Source: an uncultured Oscillospiraceae bacterium (GTDB lineage Bacteria; Bacillota; Clostridia; Oscillospirales; Oscillospiraceae). Taken from it: 53,864 nucleotides of DNA. Below are positions 17,822 to 25,124 of this stretch, in pieces. Numbering within the stretch: the first letter of the stretch is position 1; each line of letters opens with the position of its first letter. The position numbers and the translations under genes are program-made. The stretch spans positions 1 to 53,864 of the forward strand of contig CANRIF010000004.1 in the NCBI GenBank assembly GCA_947630645.1, written 5' to 3'. Below the pieces are notes generated by a model. That model saw nothing but the letters and a program-made list of their open reading frames with translations. It had not been told where the DNA came from and made no database searches.

Positions 17822-17854
17822 AGGGTGTGCCGTTTTTCGCGGCACACCCTCTTT
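17822..17854. terminator. Intrinsic terminator between convergent operons
   Basis: An 11-bp stem (AGGGTGTGCCG and complement) with a TTTTTCG loop, followed by CTTTCT on the plus side and by TTTGCTG on the minus side. It separates yesL from the GH38 gene and probably serves both. Confidence 0.8.
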
Positions 17855-17864
17855 CTATGTTCTC

Positions 17865-20800
17865 TTATTTGAACAGGATGGACTTGATCTCGAAAGGCTG
17901 CATGGTGAACGTCACCCTGCCGTCCACGATGGGCAGCTCCTCCTCGACCTGCTCCAGCAGGTCGACGCTGTACGCCCGGGCAAAGCCATCCGGCGCGGTC
18001 AGCTGGGTCTTCGTGCGGGCGTTCTCGCTCTCGTACAGCCGCATCACCACGCCGTCCCCGTCCTCGGCCTGCTTCACCGTCTCCAGGATGACGTTGGCCG
18101 GGCTGACGGACGTGTAGCTGAAGCGGGTCCCCGGCGCGCCGTGGGCCACGGCGTAGGCGGGCAGGTTGAACTTATAGGCCTCCCGCACCGTCCCGGCCTC
18201 CTGCCAGGAGCCGCCATGGGGATAGAGGGCGTAGGTGAAGGTATGCTCCTCCACGTCGGCGTTGGGGTTGGGCTCCACGCCGCACTTGATAAGGGTCAGG
18301 GCCACGGTCCCGTCCAGGACGGAGTGGCCATACTTGCAGTCGTTGAGCAGGCTCACGCCGTAGTGGCCCTCGGAATAGTCCATCCACTTCTGGGCGCAGC
18401 TCTCGAAGCGGGCCTTTTCCCAGGAGGTGTTGGTATGTACCTTGCGCTTGACGGAGCCGAACTGCACCTCGAAGGTGGCCTCGTCGGTGTGGATGTCCAG
18501 GGGGAACTCCGCCTTGAGCAGGTGCTGGTGTTCCCTCCAGTCGGCCCAGGTCTCAAAGTCGATGCGGCGGCTGTCGGCGTAAAAATGCACCTTCTGGCGG
18601 ATGACGCTGCGGCTGCACCGATACTCCATCTCCACCGTCGCCCGCACCGGCCCCATCTCCGTCCAGCGCATCTCCGCCAGATCGTCCACGGGCCAGCTCT
18701 TCTCCGTGTAGAACATATCGATGTCCCAGTTATCGTAGTAGATGGGCTTATCCTCAAATAGCCGCAGCTGGTTGAGGGCCTTCCCCGCCCGGGCCAGTTC
18801 CCGCTCATGCTCCTTGTCGTAGAGGGACGCGATGTGGCCATGTTCGTCCAGGACCACCTTATAAAACGGCGTCTCCAGATGATGCTCGTCCGTCCGGACG
18901 AAGGGCGCTGCCTCCGCCGGGGCCTCCGCCGCCGTCAGGGTCACCCAGCCCTTGGCGGGCAGTCCCTTCAACCAGGCCACCGCGCCGTCCGCCGTCTGCT
19001 GCACGGGCCAGACGTTCCCATCCGGGTCACGCAGCGCCGGGGCCTTCACGTCCCCCAGGCACACCGCGTCGTCCCGGGCAAAGCCCAGGGTGTTGAACAC
19101 CGTGACCCCCTCGCCGGGTCCGGCCAGCTTTTCCAGCCGGTCGCGGATGATATGGCCCGTCTCCGCCAGCAGGGCCTCATACTCGGCCTTAGTGACCTCG
19201 TACACCTCGGCGATGGAGCTGCCGGGCAGGATGTCGTGGAACTGGTTGAGCAGCACCACGTCCCGCCACAGCCGGGTATCCGCCTCGGCGGGATAGTCGC
19301 CGGACAGCACCCCCAGCAGTTCCATGTCCATCAGCGCCAACTCGCTCTTGCGGTTGCCACGCTTGTTCCGGGCCATGGAGGTATAGGTCCCCCGGTGATA
19401 CTCGAAGTAGAACTCCCCCTCCCAGGTCTCCAGACGCTTGTTGCCCCGCACCCGCTCCGCCAGCTGGTCGAAGTAGGTCCGGGCCGTCTCCTGGCGCACC
19501 TTGGGGATGCCCCGCAGGCCCTTTTCCATCCGCACGGAAGTCTCCAGCATCCCCCGGGTGGGACCGCCGCCGCCGTCGCCGTAGCCATAGGAGATAAGGA
19601 TATCGTTGTTGATCTCCTTGTTCTGGTACCGTTCCCAGCCTCCCATGATGGCGTCGGGATGGAGAAAGCCGTTGTAGGTGGTAAAGAAACTCACCTTGGG
19701 GTCCTGGCCCACGCCCAGGGTGGTGATCAGGTGGGCCAGCACCTCGGAGCCGTCGATGCCCCGCCAGATAAAGGTGTCGTTGGGGATCTTGTTCAGCTGG
19801 TTCCAGGCAAGCTTCGTGGTCATGAAGTAGTCCACCCCGGCCTTTTTCATAATCTGGGGCAGGGCGCCGGAATAGCCGAACACGTCCGGCAGCCAGAGGA
19901 TCTTGCAGTCATAGCCGAACTCCTCCCGGAAGAACCGCTTGCCATAGAGGAACTGCCGCACCAGGCTCTCGCCGGAGGTCAGGTTGGTGTCCATCTCCAG
20001 CCAGGTGGACCCCTCCACCTCCCAGCGGCCCTCGGCCACCCGCTCCTGGATGCGCCGGAACAGTTCCGGATACCGCTGTTTGAGGAAGTAATACAGCACC
20101 GGCTGGCTGGACATGAATTTATAGCTGGGGTACTCCTCCATCAGCTTCAGCACCGTGGCGAAGGAGCGGACCACCTTTTCCCGGGTCTGGGCCACGGTCC
20201 ACCACCAGGCCACGTCGATGTGGGTATGGCCGATGCAGGTGGCGATCACCTCGTCGTGGCCGCCCATCTTCTCGTAAAGTTCCCGGCCGATGTGTTCCTG
20301 GGCCGCCGCCACCGAGGCGTAAAAGGCCGCCGAATAGGGCTGGCGCATATCCAGCAGGTTGATGGTGTCGTTCAAGACGGTCTGGATATCCAGCCTATCC
20401 TTGCTGTCCGCGCCCATGCGGGCGAAGGCCTGGAGCGGCACCTGGATGTCCCAATAGAGCCGGTTTATGTCCTCGTCCAGGGTGTACAGTTCCGCCACGA
20501 AGCAGAACTCCCGGTGGAGGGTCCCGGTATAGGCCTGCACGTCCACGGTCATGGTCCGGCCGCCCTTGGCATGGCGGTCCAGCAGCACCTCCCGGTGGTT
20601 CATATCCGCCCCTTGGACCACCTTGCCGTCCAAGAAGATAAGGAACTGGGGATTTTTCCCGTCGTCCCACTCCTCGATCTGGGTCTTGATGCGGAGCCAC
20701 ACGCTTTTGCCGTCGTACTTCTCTGGGATGGTGACCCTTCCCCGGAACCAGTAGTGTTCCCCGGGGATGCCCTTGAAGTCGCCGCCGTGGCCCTTGAACT

Positions 20801-21014
20801 TGCCCTCGAACTGGTCCGTCCCGGCGTAGGCGGCGTACCAGCGCATGGTGGCGCTGTCGAAGGGCTCCCAGGCGGGGCCGTTTTCGTCCGCCTCCTCCGG
20901 GCGGAAATAGAGCCCGTGCTTATACTGCCAGTCCGTCAACGGGGTGCTGTCCAGAAACCGCAGCCGCTCCAACTGGTTGCAGATGACCTGGATACGCTGG
21001 TCGATGAAATACAT
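17865..21014 (-). CDS. GH38 alpha-mannosidase
   Basis: A 1,049-residue class II alpha-mannosidase. The ATG at 21014 (MYFIDQRIQVICNQLERL) has GAGG 8 bases upstream and sits behind a clear promoter; the longer frame runs through the promoter itself. Zinc and catalytic features: GHTHIDVAWWW (His-x-Asp zinc ligands), EGSTWLEMDTNL, and nucleophile Asp377 in LWLPDVFGYSGALPQI, followed by the large C-terminal beta domains. No signal peptide. Cytoplasmic GH38 enzymes trim alpha-linked mannose from imported high-mannose or core N-glycan fragments. Transcribed alone, towards yesL. Confidence 0.95.
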   Translation of the reverse strand: MYFIDQRIQVICNQLERLRFLDSTPLTDWQYKHGLYFRPEEADENGPAWEPFDSATMRWYAAYAGTDQFEGKFKGHGGDFKGIPGEHYWFRGRVTIPEKYDGKSVWLRIKTQIEEWDDGKNPQFLIFLDGKVVQGADMNHREVLLDRHAKGGRTMTVDVQAYTGTLHREFCFVAELYTLDEDINRLYWDIQVPLQAFARMGADSKDRLDIQTVLNDTINLLDMRQPYSAAFYASVAAAQEHIGRELYEKMGGHDEVIATCIGHTHIDVAWWWTVAQTREKVVRSFATVLKLMEEYPSYKFMSSQPVLYYFLKQRYPELFRRIQERVAEGRWEVEGSTWLEMDTNLTSGESLVRQFLYGKRFFREEFGYDCKILWLPDVFGYSGALPQIMKKAGVDYFMTTKLAWNQLNKIPNDTFIWRGIDGSEVLAHLITTLGVGQDPKVSFFTTYNGFLHPDAIMGGWERYQNKEINNDILISYGYGDGGGGPTRGMLETSVRMEKGLRGIPKVRQETARTYFDQLAERVRGNKRLETWEGEFYFEYHRGTYTSMARNKRGNRKSELALMDMELLGVLSGDYPAEADTRLWRDVVLLNQFHDILPGSSIAEVYEVTKAEYEALLAETGHIIRDRLEKLAGPGEGVTVFNTLGFARDDAVCLGDVKAPALRDPDGNVWPVQQTADGAVAWLKGLPAKGWVTLTAAEAPAEAAPFVRTDEHHLETPFYKVVLDEHGHIASLYDKEHERELARAGKALNQLRLFEDKPIYYDNWDIDMFYTEKSWPVDDLAEMRWTEMGPVRATVEMEYRCSRSVIRQKVHFYADSRRIDFETWADWREHQHLLKAEFPLDIHTDEATFEVQFGSVKRKVHTNTSWEKARFESCAQKWMDYSEGHYGVSLLNDCKYGHSVLDGTVALTLIKCGVEPNPNADVEEHTFTYALYPHGGSWQEAGTVREAYKFNLPAYAVAHGAPGTRFSYTSVSPANVILETVKQAEDGDGVVMRLYESENARTKTQLTAPDGFARAYSVDLLEQVEEELPIVDGRVTFTMQPFEIKSILFK

Positions 21015-21101
21015 AGAAAATACCTCACAATCGTTTTCGTAGGTCCTGTCCGCAAGCCGCTGGCGGGAGCGGCCCATGGACAAGGCCCACAGGGCGAGGC
21101 C

Positions 21102-21130
21102 ATTATACATGACTAGGAACGAGTACGCAA
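21102..21130 (-). promoter_or_regulatory. Sigma-A promoter of the GH38 alpha-mannosidase gene
   Basis: On the minus strand TTGCGT (21125-21130) and a perfect TATAAT (21102-21107) are 17 bases apart, giving a leader of about 80 bases. Confidence 0.75.
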
Positions 21131-21243
21131 GGGGTCCCCACAGGGAACCAACGAAGTGTTCCCTGTGGGGAGAGGAGGGACAGCGGAATGGACGAACTTT
21201 GGCGCTTGCGCCGAAGTTCGGGATGTGGAGCTTGTCCCGACGA
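21131..21243 (+). repeat. Structured intergenic element, copy 1
   Basis: Opens with GGGGTCCCC and forms a 14-bp hairpin (21135-21148 with 21158-21171). Then comes GAGAGGAGG, a spacer with GCGG, a second hairpin of about 13 bp with one mismatch capped by CGCTTGCG (21193-21220), and a CGACGA end. The same order recurs on the minus strand at 44622-44735 with different but still paired stems. Function unknown; possibly a small mobile repeat or RNA element. Confidence 0.6.
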
Positions 21244-21276
21244 AAAAAGTGGGGCCATTGAACCCAATGGCCCCAC
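21242..21276 (-). terminator. Intrinsic terminator of the ABC importer operon
   Basis: A perfect 12-bp stem (GTGGGGCCATTG and complement) with a 4-base loop; on the minus strand it is followed directly by TTTTTT. It lies 39 bases after the binding-protein stop. Confidence 0.92.
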
Positions 21277-21314
21277 CGGGTCTTACTTCACTCTTTCAGC
21301 CGCAGCGCGGAAAC

Positions 21315-22754
21315 TCACTCCTGCGCCTGCAGCCAGGCGTCGAACTGGCTCTGCAGCTCCGCCTGGATGTCGTCGAAGCCGTCGGCGCGCATGGCCTCCA
21401 TCATCTCGGGCACATACACGTCAGGATCGCCGGCTCCGGTCTGGATCAGGCCCTTGTACTCGGCGAAGGTGGCCTGGCAGGCGGCCAGCTGGTCGGCCAC
21501 GGGGGTGGAATCGAAGATGAAGCCCAGCGCCGGGGAGGCGATGGCGTTCTCGTTCTGGACCTTGACCTCGTCCACATAGTAGTTGCCAGCCACGCCGGTG
21601 TCAGCCTCGGCCTCCAGGGTCATGTCGAAGAAGGTGCCCTGGGTGTAGCCAGCCAGCGTCCAGTCGGTGTTCAGCTTGTGGACGCGCTGCTCGCCGTTCT
21701 CCTCGACGTACTCGAAGTTCACGCCCTCTTCGCCATAGGCCAGAGCGTCACGGAGCCAGGAATCGGTGTTGACCAGCTCCAGAAGCTTCAGGGCCTCCAG
21801 CTGATGCTCGGAGGAGGCGGAGATGCAGGCCATGGAGCCCTGCACGGTGTCGTTGGACAGCACGGTGTCCTCGAACTGGCTGACAACAACGGGAGTGCCG
21901 CGGCCATCGCCCCAGCCCTTGGCAGCGGCAGGCCAGCCCTGGGCCACGCCCAGCGCGCACATACCGGTGGCCTCGGTGGCGGTGGCAGCATCCTGGTTGA
22001 TCAGGCCCTCGTTGAAGTACTCATGCATCAGGCGCAGGTCGGCCAGCACGTCCTCCTGCTCGAAGACGGGGACGATCTCATTGGTGCCGGCGGTGTAGCT
22101 GATGCCGATGGTGGGCAGGCCGGTGCCGATGTTGTCGTACTTGTTGCCGATGATGGCGGAGATGCCGTCCTTGTTCATCAGGAACACCTCGCCGGTCTCC
22201 GCATAGACATCGCGCAGGATGGGCCCGATGTCAGCGATGGTGTGGGCGTCGGCATACTCGGGATGATCCTCCACATACTCCTTCGTCCAGATGAAGAACT
22301 GGGTCATGGAGGAGTCCTTGTAAGCGGGGATGGCGTACAGCTTGCCGTCGATCTCGCAGGCCTGCAGGTACGCGGCCGGGATCAGGTCGGTCAGGCCCGG
22401 GGTCTCCTTGATCAGGTCGGTCAGATCGGCGAAAGCGCCCATCCGCACGTCGTTGACATAGGAGCCGGAGTCGGTGAACATGATGTCATAGGGCTCGTTG
22501 ACGGTGACGATGTTGGTGCGCCGGTCGCCCCAGTCGCCCCAGGTGATGCACTGGACATCCAGATGGACGCCGATCTTCTCCTCCAGGTAGGCGTCGACCT
22601 TGGCCTTCCAGGAGTCGTAGTTGGACGGCATACCGCCGCCGACCATGTACCAGACGATCTCGGGCACATCGTCAGCCAGGGCGCTCCCGCCGATGAAGGC
22701 GAACATGGAAACGACCATCACGACGGCCAGGAGCATGGACAGGAACTTCTTCAT
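21315..22754 (-). CDS. Carbohydrate ABC transporter substrate-binding protein, no lipobox
   Basis: A 479-residue extracellular solute-binding protein of the oligosaccharide (LplA-like, DUF3502-type C-terminus) group. The ATG at 22754 is fixed by AGGAGG 7 bases upstream. The N-terminus is a signal peptide (MKKFLSMLLAVVMVVSMFAF...SALADD) with a Sec-type AxA cleavage site but no cysteine, although such proteins in Gram-positives are normally lipoproteins. The ligand is probably a glycan oligosaccharide, from its neighbours. It is the last of three ABC genes; an 81-base gap containing a small GC hairpin separates it from the permease. Confidence 0.9.
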   Translation of the reverse strand: MKKFLSMLLAVVMVVSMFAFIGGSALADDVPEIVWYMVGGGMPSNYDSWKAKVDAYLEEKIGVHLDVQCITWGDWGDRRTNIVTVNEPYDIMFTDSGSYVNDVRMGAFADLTDLIKETPGLTDLIPAAYLQACEIDGKLYAIPAYKDSSMTQFFIWTKEYVEDHPEYADAHTIADIGPILRDVYAETGEVFLMNKDGISAIIGNKYDNIGTGLPTIGISYTAGTNEIVPVFEQEDVLADLRLMHEYFNEGLINQDAATATEATGMCALGVAQGWPAAAKGWGDGRGTPVVVSQFEDTVLSNDTVQGSMACISASSEHQLEALKLLELVNTDSWLRDALAYGEEGVNFEYVEENGEQRVHKLNTDWTLAGYTQGTFFDMTLEAEADTGVAGNYYVDEVKVQNENAIASPALGFIFDSTPVADQLAACQATFAEYKGLIQTGAGDPDVYVPEMMEAMRADGFDDIQAELQSQFDAWLQAQE

Positions 22755-22801
22755 GTGATTTCCTCCTAATAAAATATTTTTTCGCTGGTTATCTATTGAC
22801 A

Positions 22802-22815
22802 CGGCCCGTGGGCCG
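22802..22815. other. Short intergenic hairpin between permease and binding-protein genes
   Basis: CGGCCC and GGGCCG arms around GT form a 6-bp stem just before the strong ribosome binding site of the binding-protein gene. Such hairpins can protect or partition a polycistronic message; no T-run follows, so it is not an obvious terminator. Confidence 0.35.
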
Positions 22816-22835
22816 CAGCAATACGGAATATGGTA

Positions 22836-23792
22836 TCAGCCCTTCACCGCGCCCACCGTCAGGCCGGAGATGAAGTACTTCTGGAAGAACGGGTAGATGC
22901 AGGCGATGGGCACGGCCACCACGAAGGCGATGGCCATCCGGACGCTCTCCTGAGGCATATTCTTCTTCAGGTCGCTGGCGGTGCTGAGCAGAGCCGTGGG
23001 GTTCTTGGTCAGGTAGTCCAGGTTGTTCTGCATGGCGTTCAGCATGGCCTGCAGGGAGCGCAGGTTATCGTCGTTGATGTACAGCTGGGCCTGGAACCAG
23101 TCGTTCCAGTAGCCGAAGGCCAGGAACAGTCCGATGGTGGCCAGCACCGGCTTGGAGATGGGCAGCACGATCCGGGCGAAGATGGTCAGCTGGCTTGCCC
23201 CGTCGATCTTGGCCGACTCGATGACCTCGTCCGGTATGGTCGTTCTGAAGAACGTCCGGGCGATGGTCACGTTGAAGCTGGACACCGCCAGGGGCACGAT
23301 CAAGATCCACGGGGTATCCCGCAGATGCAGGATCTGGGTGTTGACCATGTAGGACGCCGCCATGCCGCCGCCGAAGATCATGGGGATGAACACCACGATG
23401 GCCATGAAGCCGTTGAGCTTATACTCCCGCCGGGACAGCACATAGCCCATCAGGGAGGTGAGGATCACGCCCAGCACCGTGCCGATGGCGGTGACGTACA
23501 CCGACACCCACAGGGCGTGGAGGATGGTCTGCCGCTGGCCCCAGAGGTATTTGTACGCGTCGGCGGAGAAGGTCTCCGCGGTGACGAATATCTGGTAGCC
23601 CTGGCGGCGAATCACGTCGTTGTTGGTGATGGAGATGATGAAGATGAATACGATGGGCAGGAAGCACGCCAGCGCCAGGATCAGGAAGAAGATATTGAAG
23701 ATGACGTTGGTGGCGGGCTTGATGCGGTTGAGGCGGGTGACGCCCTCGTTGAACTTGGACTTCTGTTCTTTTTCCTTTGCCATGTGACCCAC
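22836..23792 (-). CDS. Carbohydrate ABC transporter permease (LplC/MalG-like)
   Basis: A 318-residue inner-membrane permease with about six transmembrane segments. The conserved cytoplasmic EAA-type loop reads VIESAKIDGASQLTIFARIVLPISKPVLATIG, the docking site for the ATPase subunit. The N-terminal helix region (NVIFNIFFLILALACFLPIVFIFIIS) is typical of LplC-like subunits. It begins 4 bases after the partner permease. No ATPase gene is in the window, so a shared MsmX-type ATPase encoded elsewhere is likely. Confidence 0.93.
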   Translation of the reverse strand: MGHMAKEKEQKSKFNEGVTRLNRIKPATNVIFNIFFLILALACFLPIVFIFIISITNNDVIRRQGYQIFVTAETFSADAYKYLWGQRQTILHALWVSVYVTAIGTVLGVILTSLMGYVLSRREYKLNGFMAIVVFIPMIFGGGMAASYMVNTQILHLRDTPWILIVPLAVSSFNVTIARTFFRTTIPDEVIESAKIDGASQLTIFARIVLPISKPVLATIGLFLAFGYWNDWFQAQLYINDDNLRSLQAMLNAMQNNLDYLTKNPTALLSTASDLKKNMPQESVRMAIAFVVAVPIACIYPFFQKYFISGLTVGAVKG

Positions 23793-23796
23793 CTCC

Positions 23797-24777
23797 TCAG
23801 ATAAGCGCGCTGGCCTTGTCGACCTTACGCACGATGCCGTTGGCGATCAGGATGGTGATGCAGCCGATCACGCTCTGGAACAGGCTGGCCGCCGCCGTCT
23901 TGCCAAGGCTGGTGGAGCCGTTGACCAGCATCTGGTATATCTTCACGTCGAAAGTGGCCACTACAGGCGTCAGGGGCTGGTTAGCGCCCCGGGACACCTG
24001 GTAGAACAGGCCGAAGTCCGAGGAGAAGATGTGGCCCACCGCCAGGATGAACATCATGATGATGATGGGACGCAGACTGGGAAGGGTGATGTATCGGCCC
24101 TGCTGGAACTTGTTGGCCCCGTCCAGCACCGCCGCCTCGTACAGCGTGGAGTCGATGCCCGTGATGCTGGCCAGGTACACCACCATGCTGTATCCGATGG
24201 ATTTCCAGACGTGCATGATGACCAGTATGTAGGGCCAGTATTTCGCCGTGCCGTACCAGTTGATGTTTTTCCCGCCGAACGCCCGGATCAGGGAGTTGAG
24301 CAGGCCCTTGTCGGTGATCAGGAAGGCATATACGAAGTAGGTGACCACGACCCAGCTCATGAAGTGGGGCATGAACATCAGGGTCTGGTAGGTCTTCGAC
24401 TTGCGCTTGGAGTAGATGTTGCTGATCATGATGGCCAGCGTCACCGGCAGCACGATGTCCAGGACGATGAACACCACGTTGTACAGGATCGTGTTGCGGA
24501 ATATCTGTGGGAAGTCCCGCAGCCCGAAGAAGTACTCGAAGTTGTCCAGGCCGATCCAGCCGCTGTTCAGCAGGCTGGTGATGAAGCCCGCGCCCGGGGT
24601 GATCTTGTAGTCCTTGAATGCGATGATCACGCCGAACATGGGCAGGTAGCAGAACAGCGCGTACCACACGAAGGTGGGCAGCGCCAGCAGGCTCAATTCC
24701 GAGTCATCCTTGCTCCAGCGCCGCTTCTTCGGCTTTTTCGGCTGTTCCAATGGTTTTTTGACCTCGATCTCCGTCAT
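23797..24777 (-). CDS. Carbohydrate ABC transporter permease (LplB-like)
   Basis: A 326-residue permease, first gene of the importer operon. The ATG at 24777 (MTEIEVKKPLEQ) follows GAGGAGGGAG; the upstream extension is in an AT-rich leader and is not used. After a charged N-terminus of about 40 residues come about six transmembrane segments and the EAA loop (LYEAAVLDGANKFQQGRYITLPSLRP). LplB-like subunits pair with LplC-like subunits for import of oligosaccharides, here presumably trimmed host glycans. Confidence 0.93.
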   Translation of the reverse strand: MTEIEVKKPLEQPKKPKKRRWSKDDSELSLLALPTFVWYALFCYLPMFGVIIAFKDYKITPGAGFITSLLNSGWIGLDNFEYFFGLRDFPQIFRNTILYNVVFIVLDIVLPVTLAIMISNIYSKRKSKTYQTLMFMPHFMSWVVVTYFVYAFLITDKGLLNSLIRAFGGKNINWYGTAKYWPYILVIMHVWKSIGYSMVVYLASITGIDSTLYEAAVLDGANKFQQGRYITLPSLRPIIIMMFILAVGHIFSSDFGLFYQVSRGANQPLTPVVATFDVKIYQMLVNGSTSLGKTAAASLFQSVIGCITILIANGIVRKVDKASALI

Positions 24778-24907
24778 TGAAATGCGTCTCCCTCCTCTTG
24801 TTGACAAAATAGACAATTCCTTGCGCCAGCTTGTCATGTCGATTATACATTTTTTCCTGTGCGCGATATAGTTGCCAAAGGGCATTTCGTAGTGTCAAAA
24901 GGATACC

Positions 24908-25012
24908 TTTCCAAAAATTTTGTTAAAATGTTTTTCAGACGGCCCGTCCCGGGCGCGGCAAACTACACAAAACGGGCCTCGCCCGTATGTGTGAAATGCC
25001 GATTTTTGGAAA
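24908..25012. promoter_or_regulatory. Paired 11-bp inverted sites in the divergent control region
   Basis: TTTCCAAAAAT at 24908-24918 recurs as its exact complement at 25002-25012, 83 bases apart. This arrangement fits two regulator sites in opposite orientation, one for each divergent promoter; the AraC-type protein in the same region is a candidate binder. Confidence 0.35.
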
Positions 25013-25075
25013 TTCCTCGATCTCCCACTTCCTCTTGACCCCGTTTCCCTGTTAATATGGACGGAGAAACAGCGC

Positions 25076-25097
25076 GGGACCGCCCGCATGCGGTCCC
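25076..25097 (+). other. Leader hairpin before the GH20 gene
   Basis: GGGACCGC and GCGGTCCC form an 8-bp stem around CCGCAT, about 28 bases before the GH20 start codon. No T-run follows, so it is more likely an RNA-stabilising or translational element than a terminator. Confidence 0.35.
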
Positions 25098-25124
25098 GAA
25101 CACGAAAAAGGAGTTATATTATTT

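Larger units (their letters stand above)
21015..21314. other. 300-bp intergenic region with GH38 promoter, structured element and ABC terminator
   Basis: No gene is supported here. It holds the GH38 promoter and leader (21015-21130), a structured repeat element (21131-21243) and the terminator of the ABC operon (21242-21276). Confidence 0.8.
24778..25124. other. 347-bp divergent control region between the ABC operon and GH20
   Basis: No gene is supported. The region is AT-rich compared with its surroundings. On the minus strand it holds a perfect TATAAT (24842-24847) with a weak -35, and on the plus strand an extended -10 (TGTTAATAT, 25050-25058). It also holds two 11-bp inverted sequences (24908-24918, 25002-25012), a short hairpin (24972-24986) and a leader hairpin (25076-25097). 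Confidence 0.6.

Noticed and set aside
21188-21520. Plus-strand frame starting 9 bases after the AGGAGG of structured element copy 1
   Set aside because: The SD-like spacing is suggestive, but the frame runs through the ABC terminator into the antisense of the binding-protein gene, and copy 2 does not preserve it.
24895-25089. 64-codon minus-strand frame in the divergent control region
   Set aside because: No ribosome binding site, no recognisable domain, and it overlaps promoter elements and inverted repeats.
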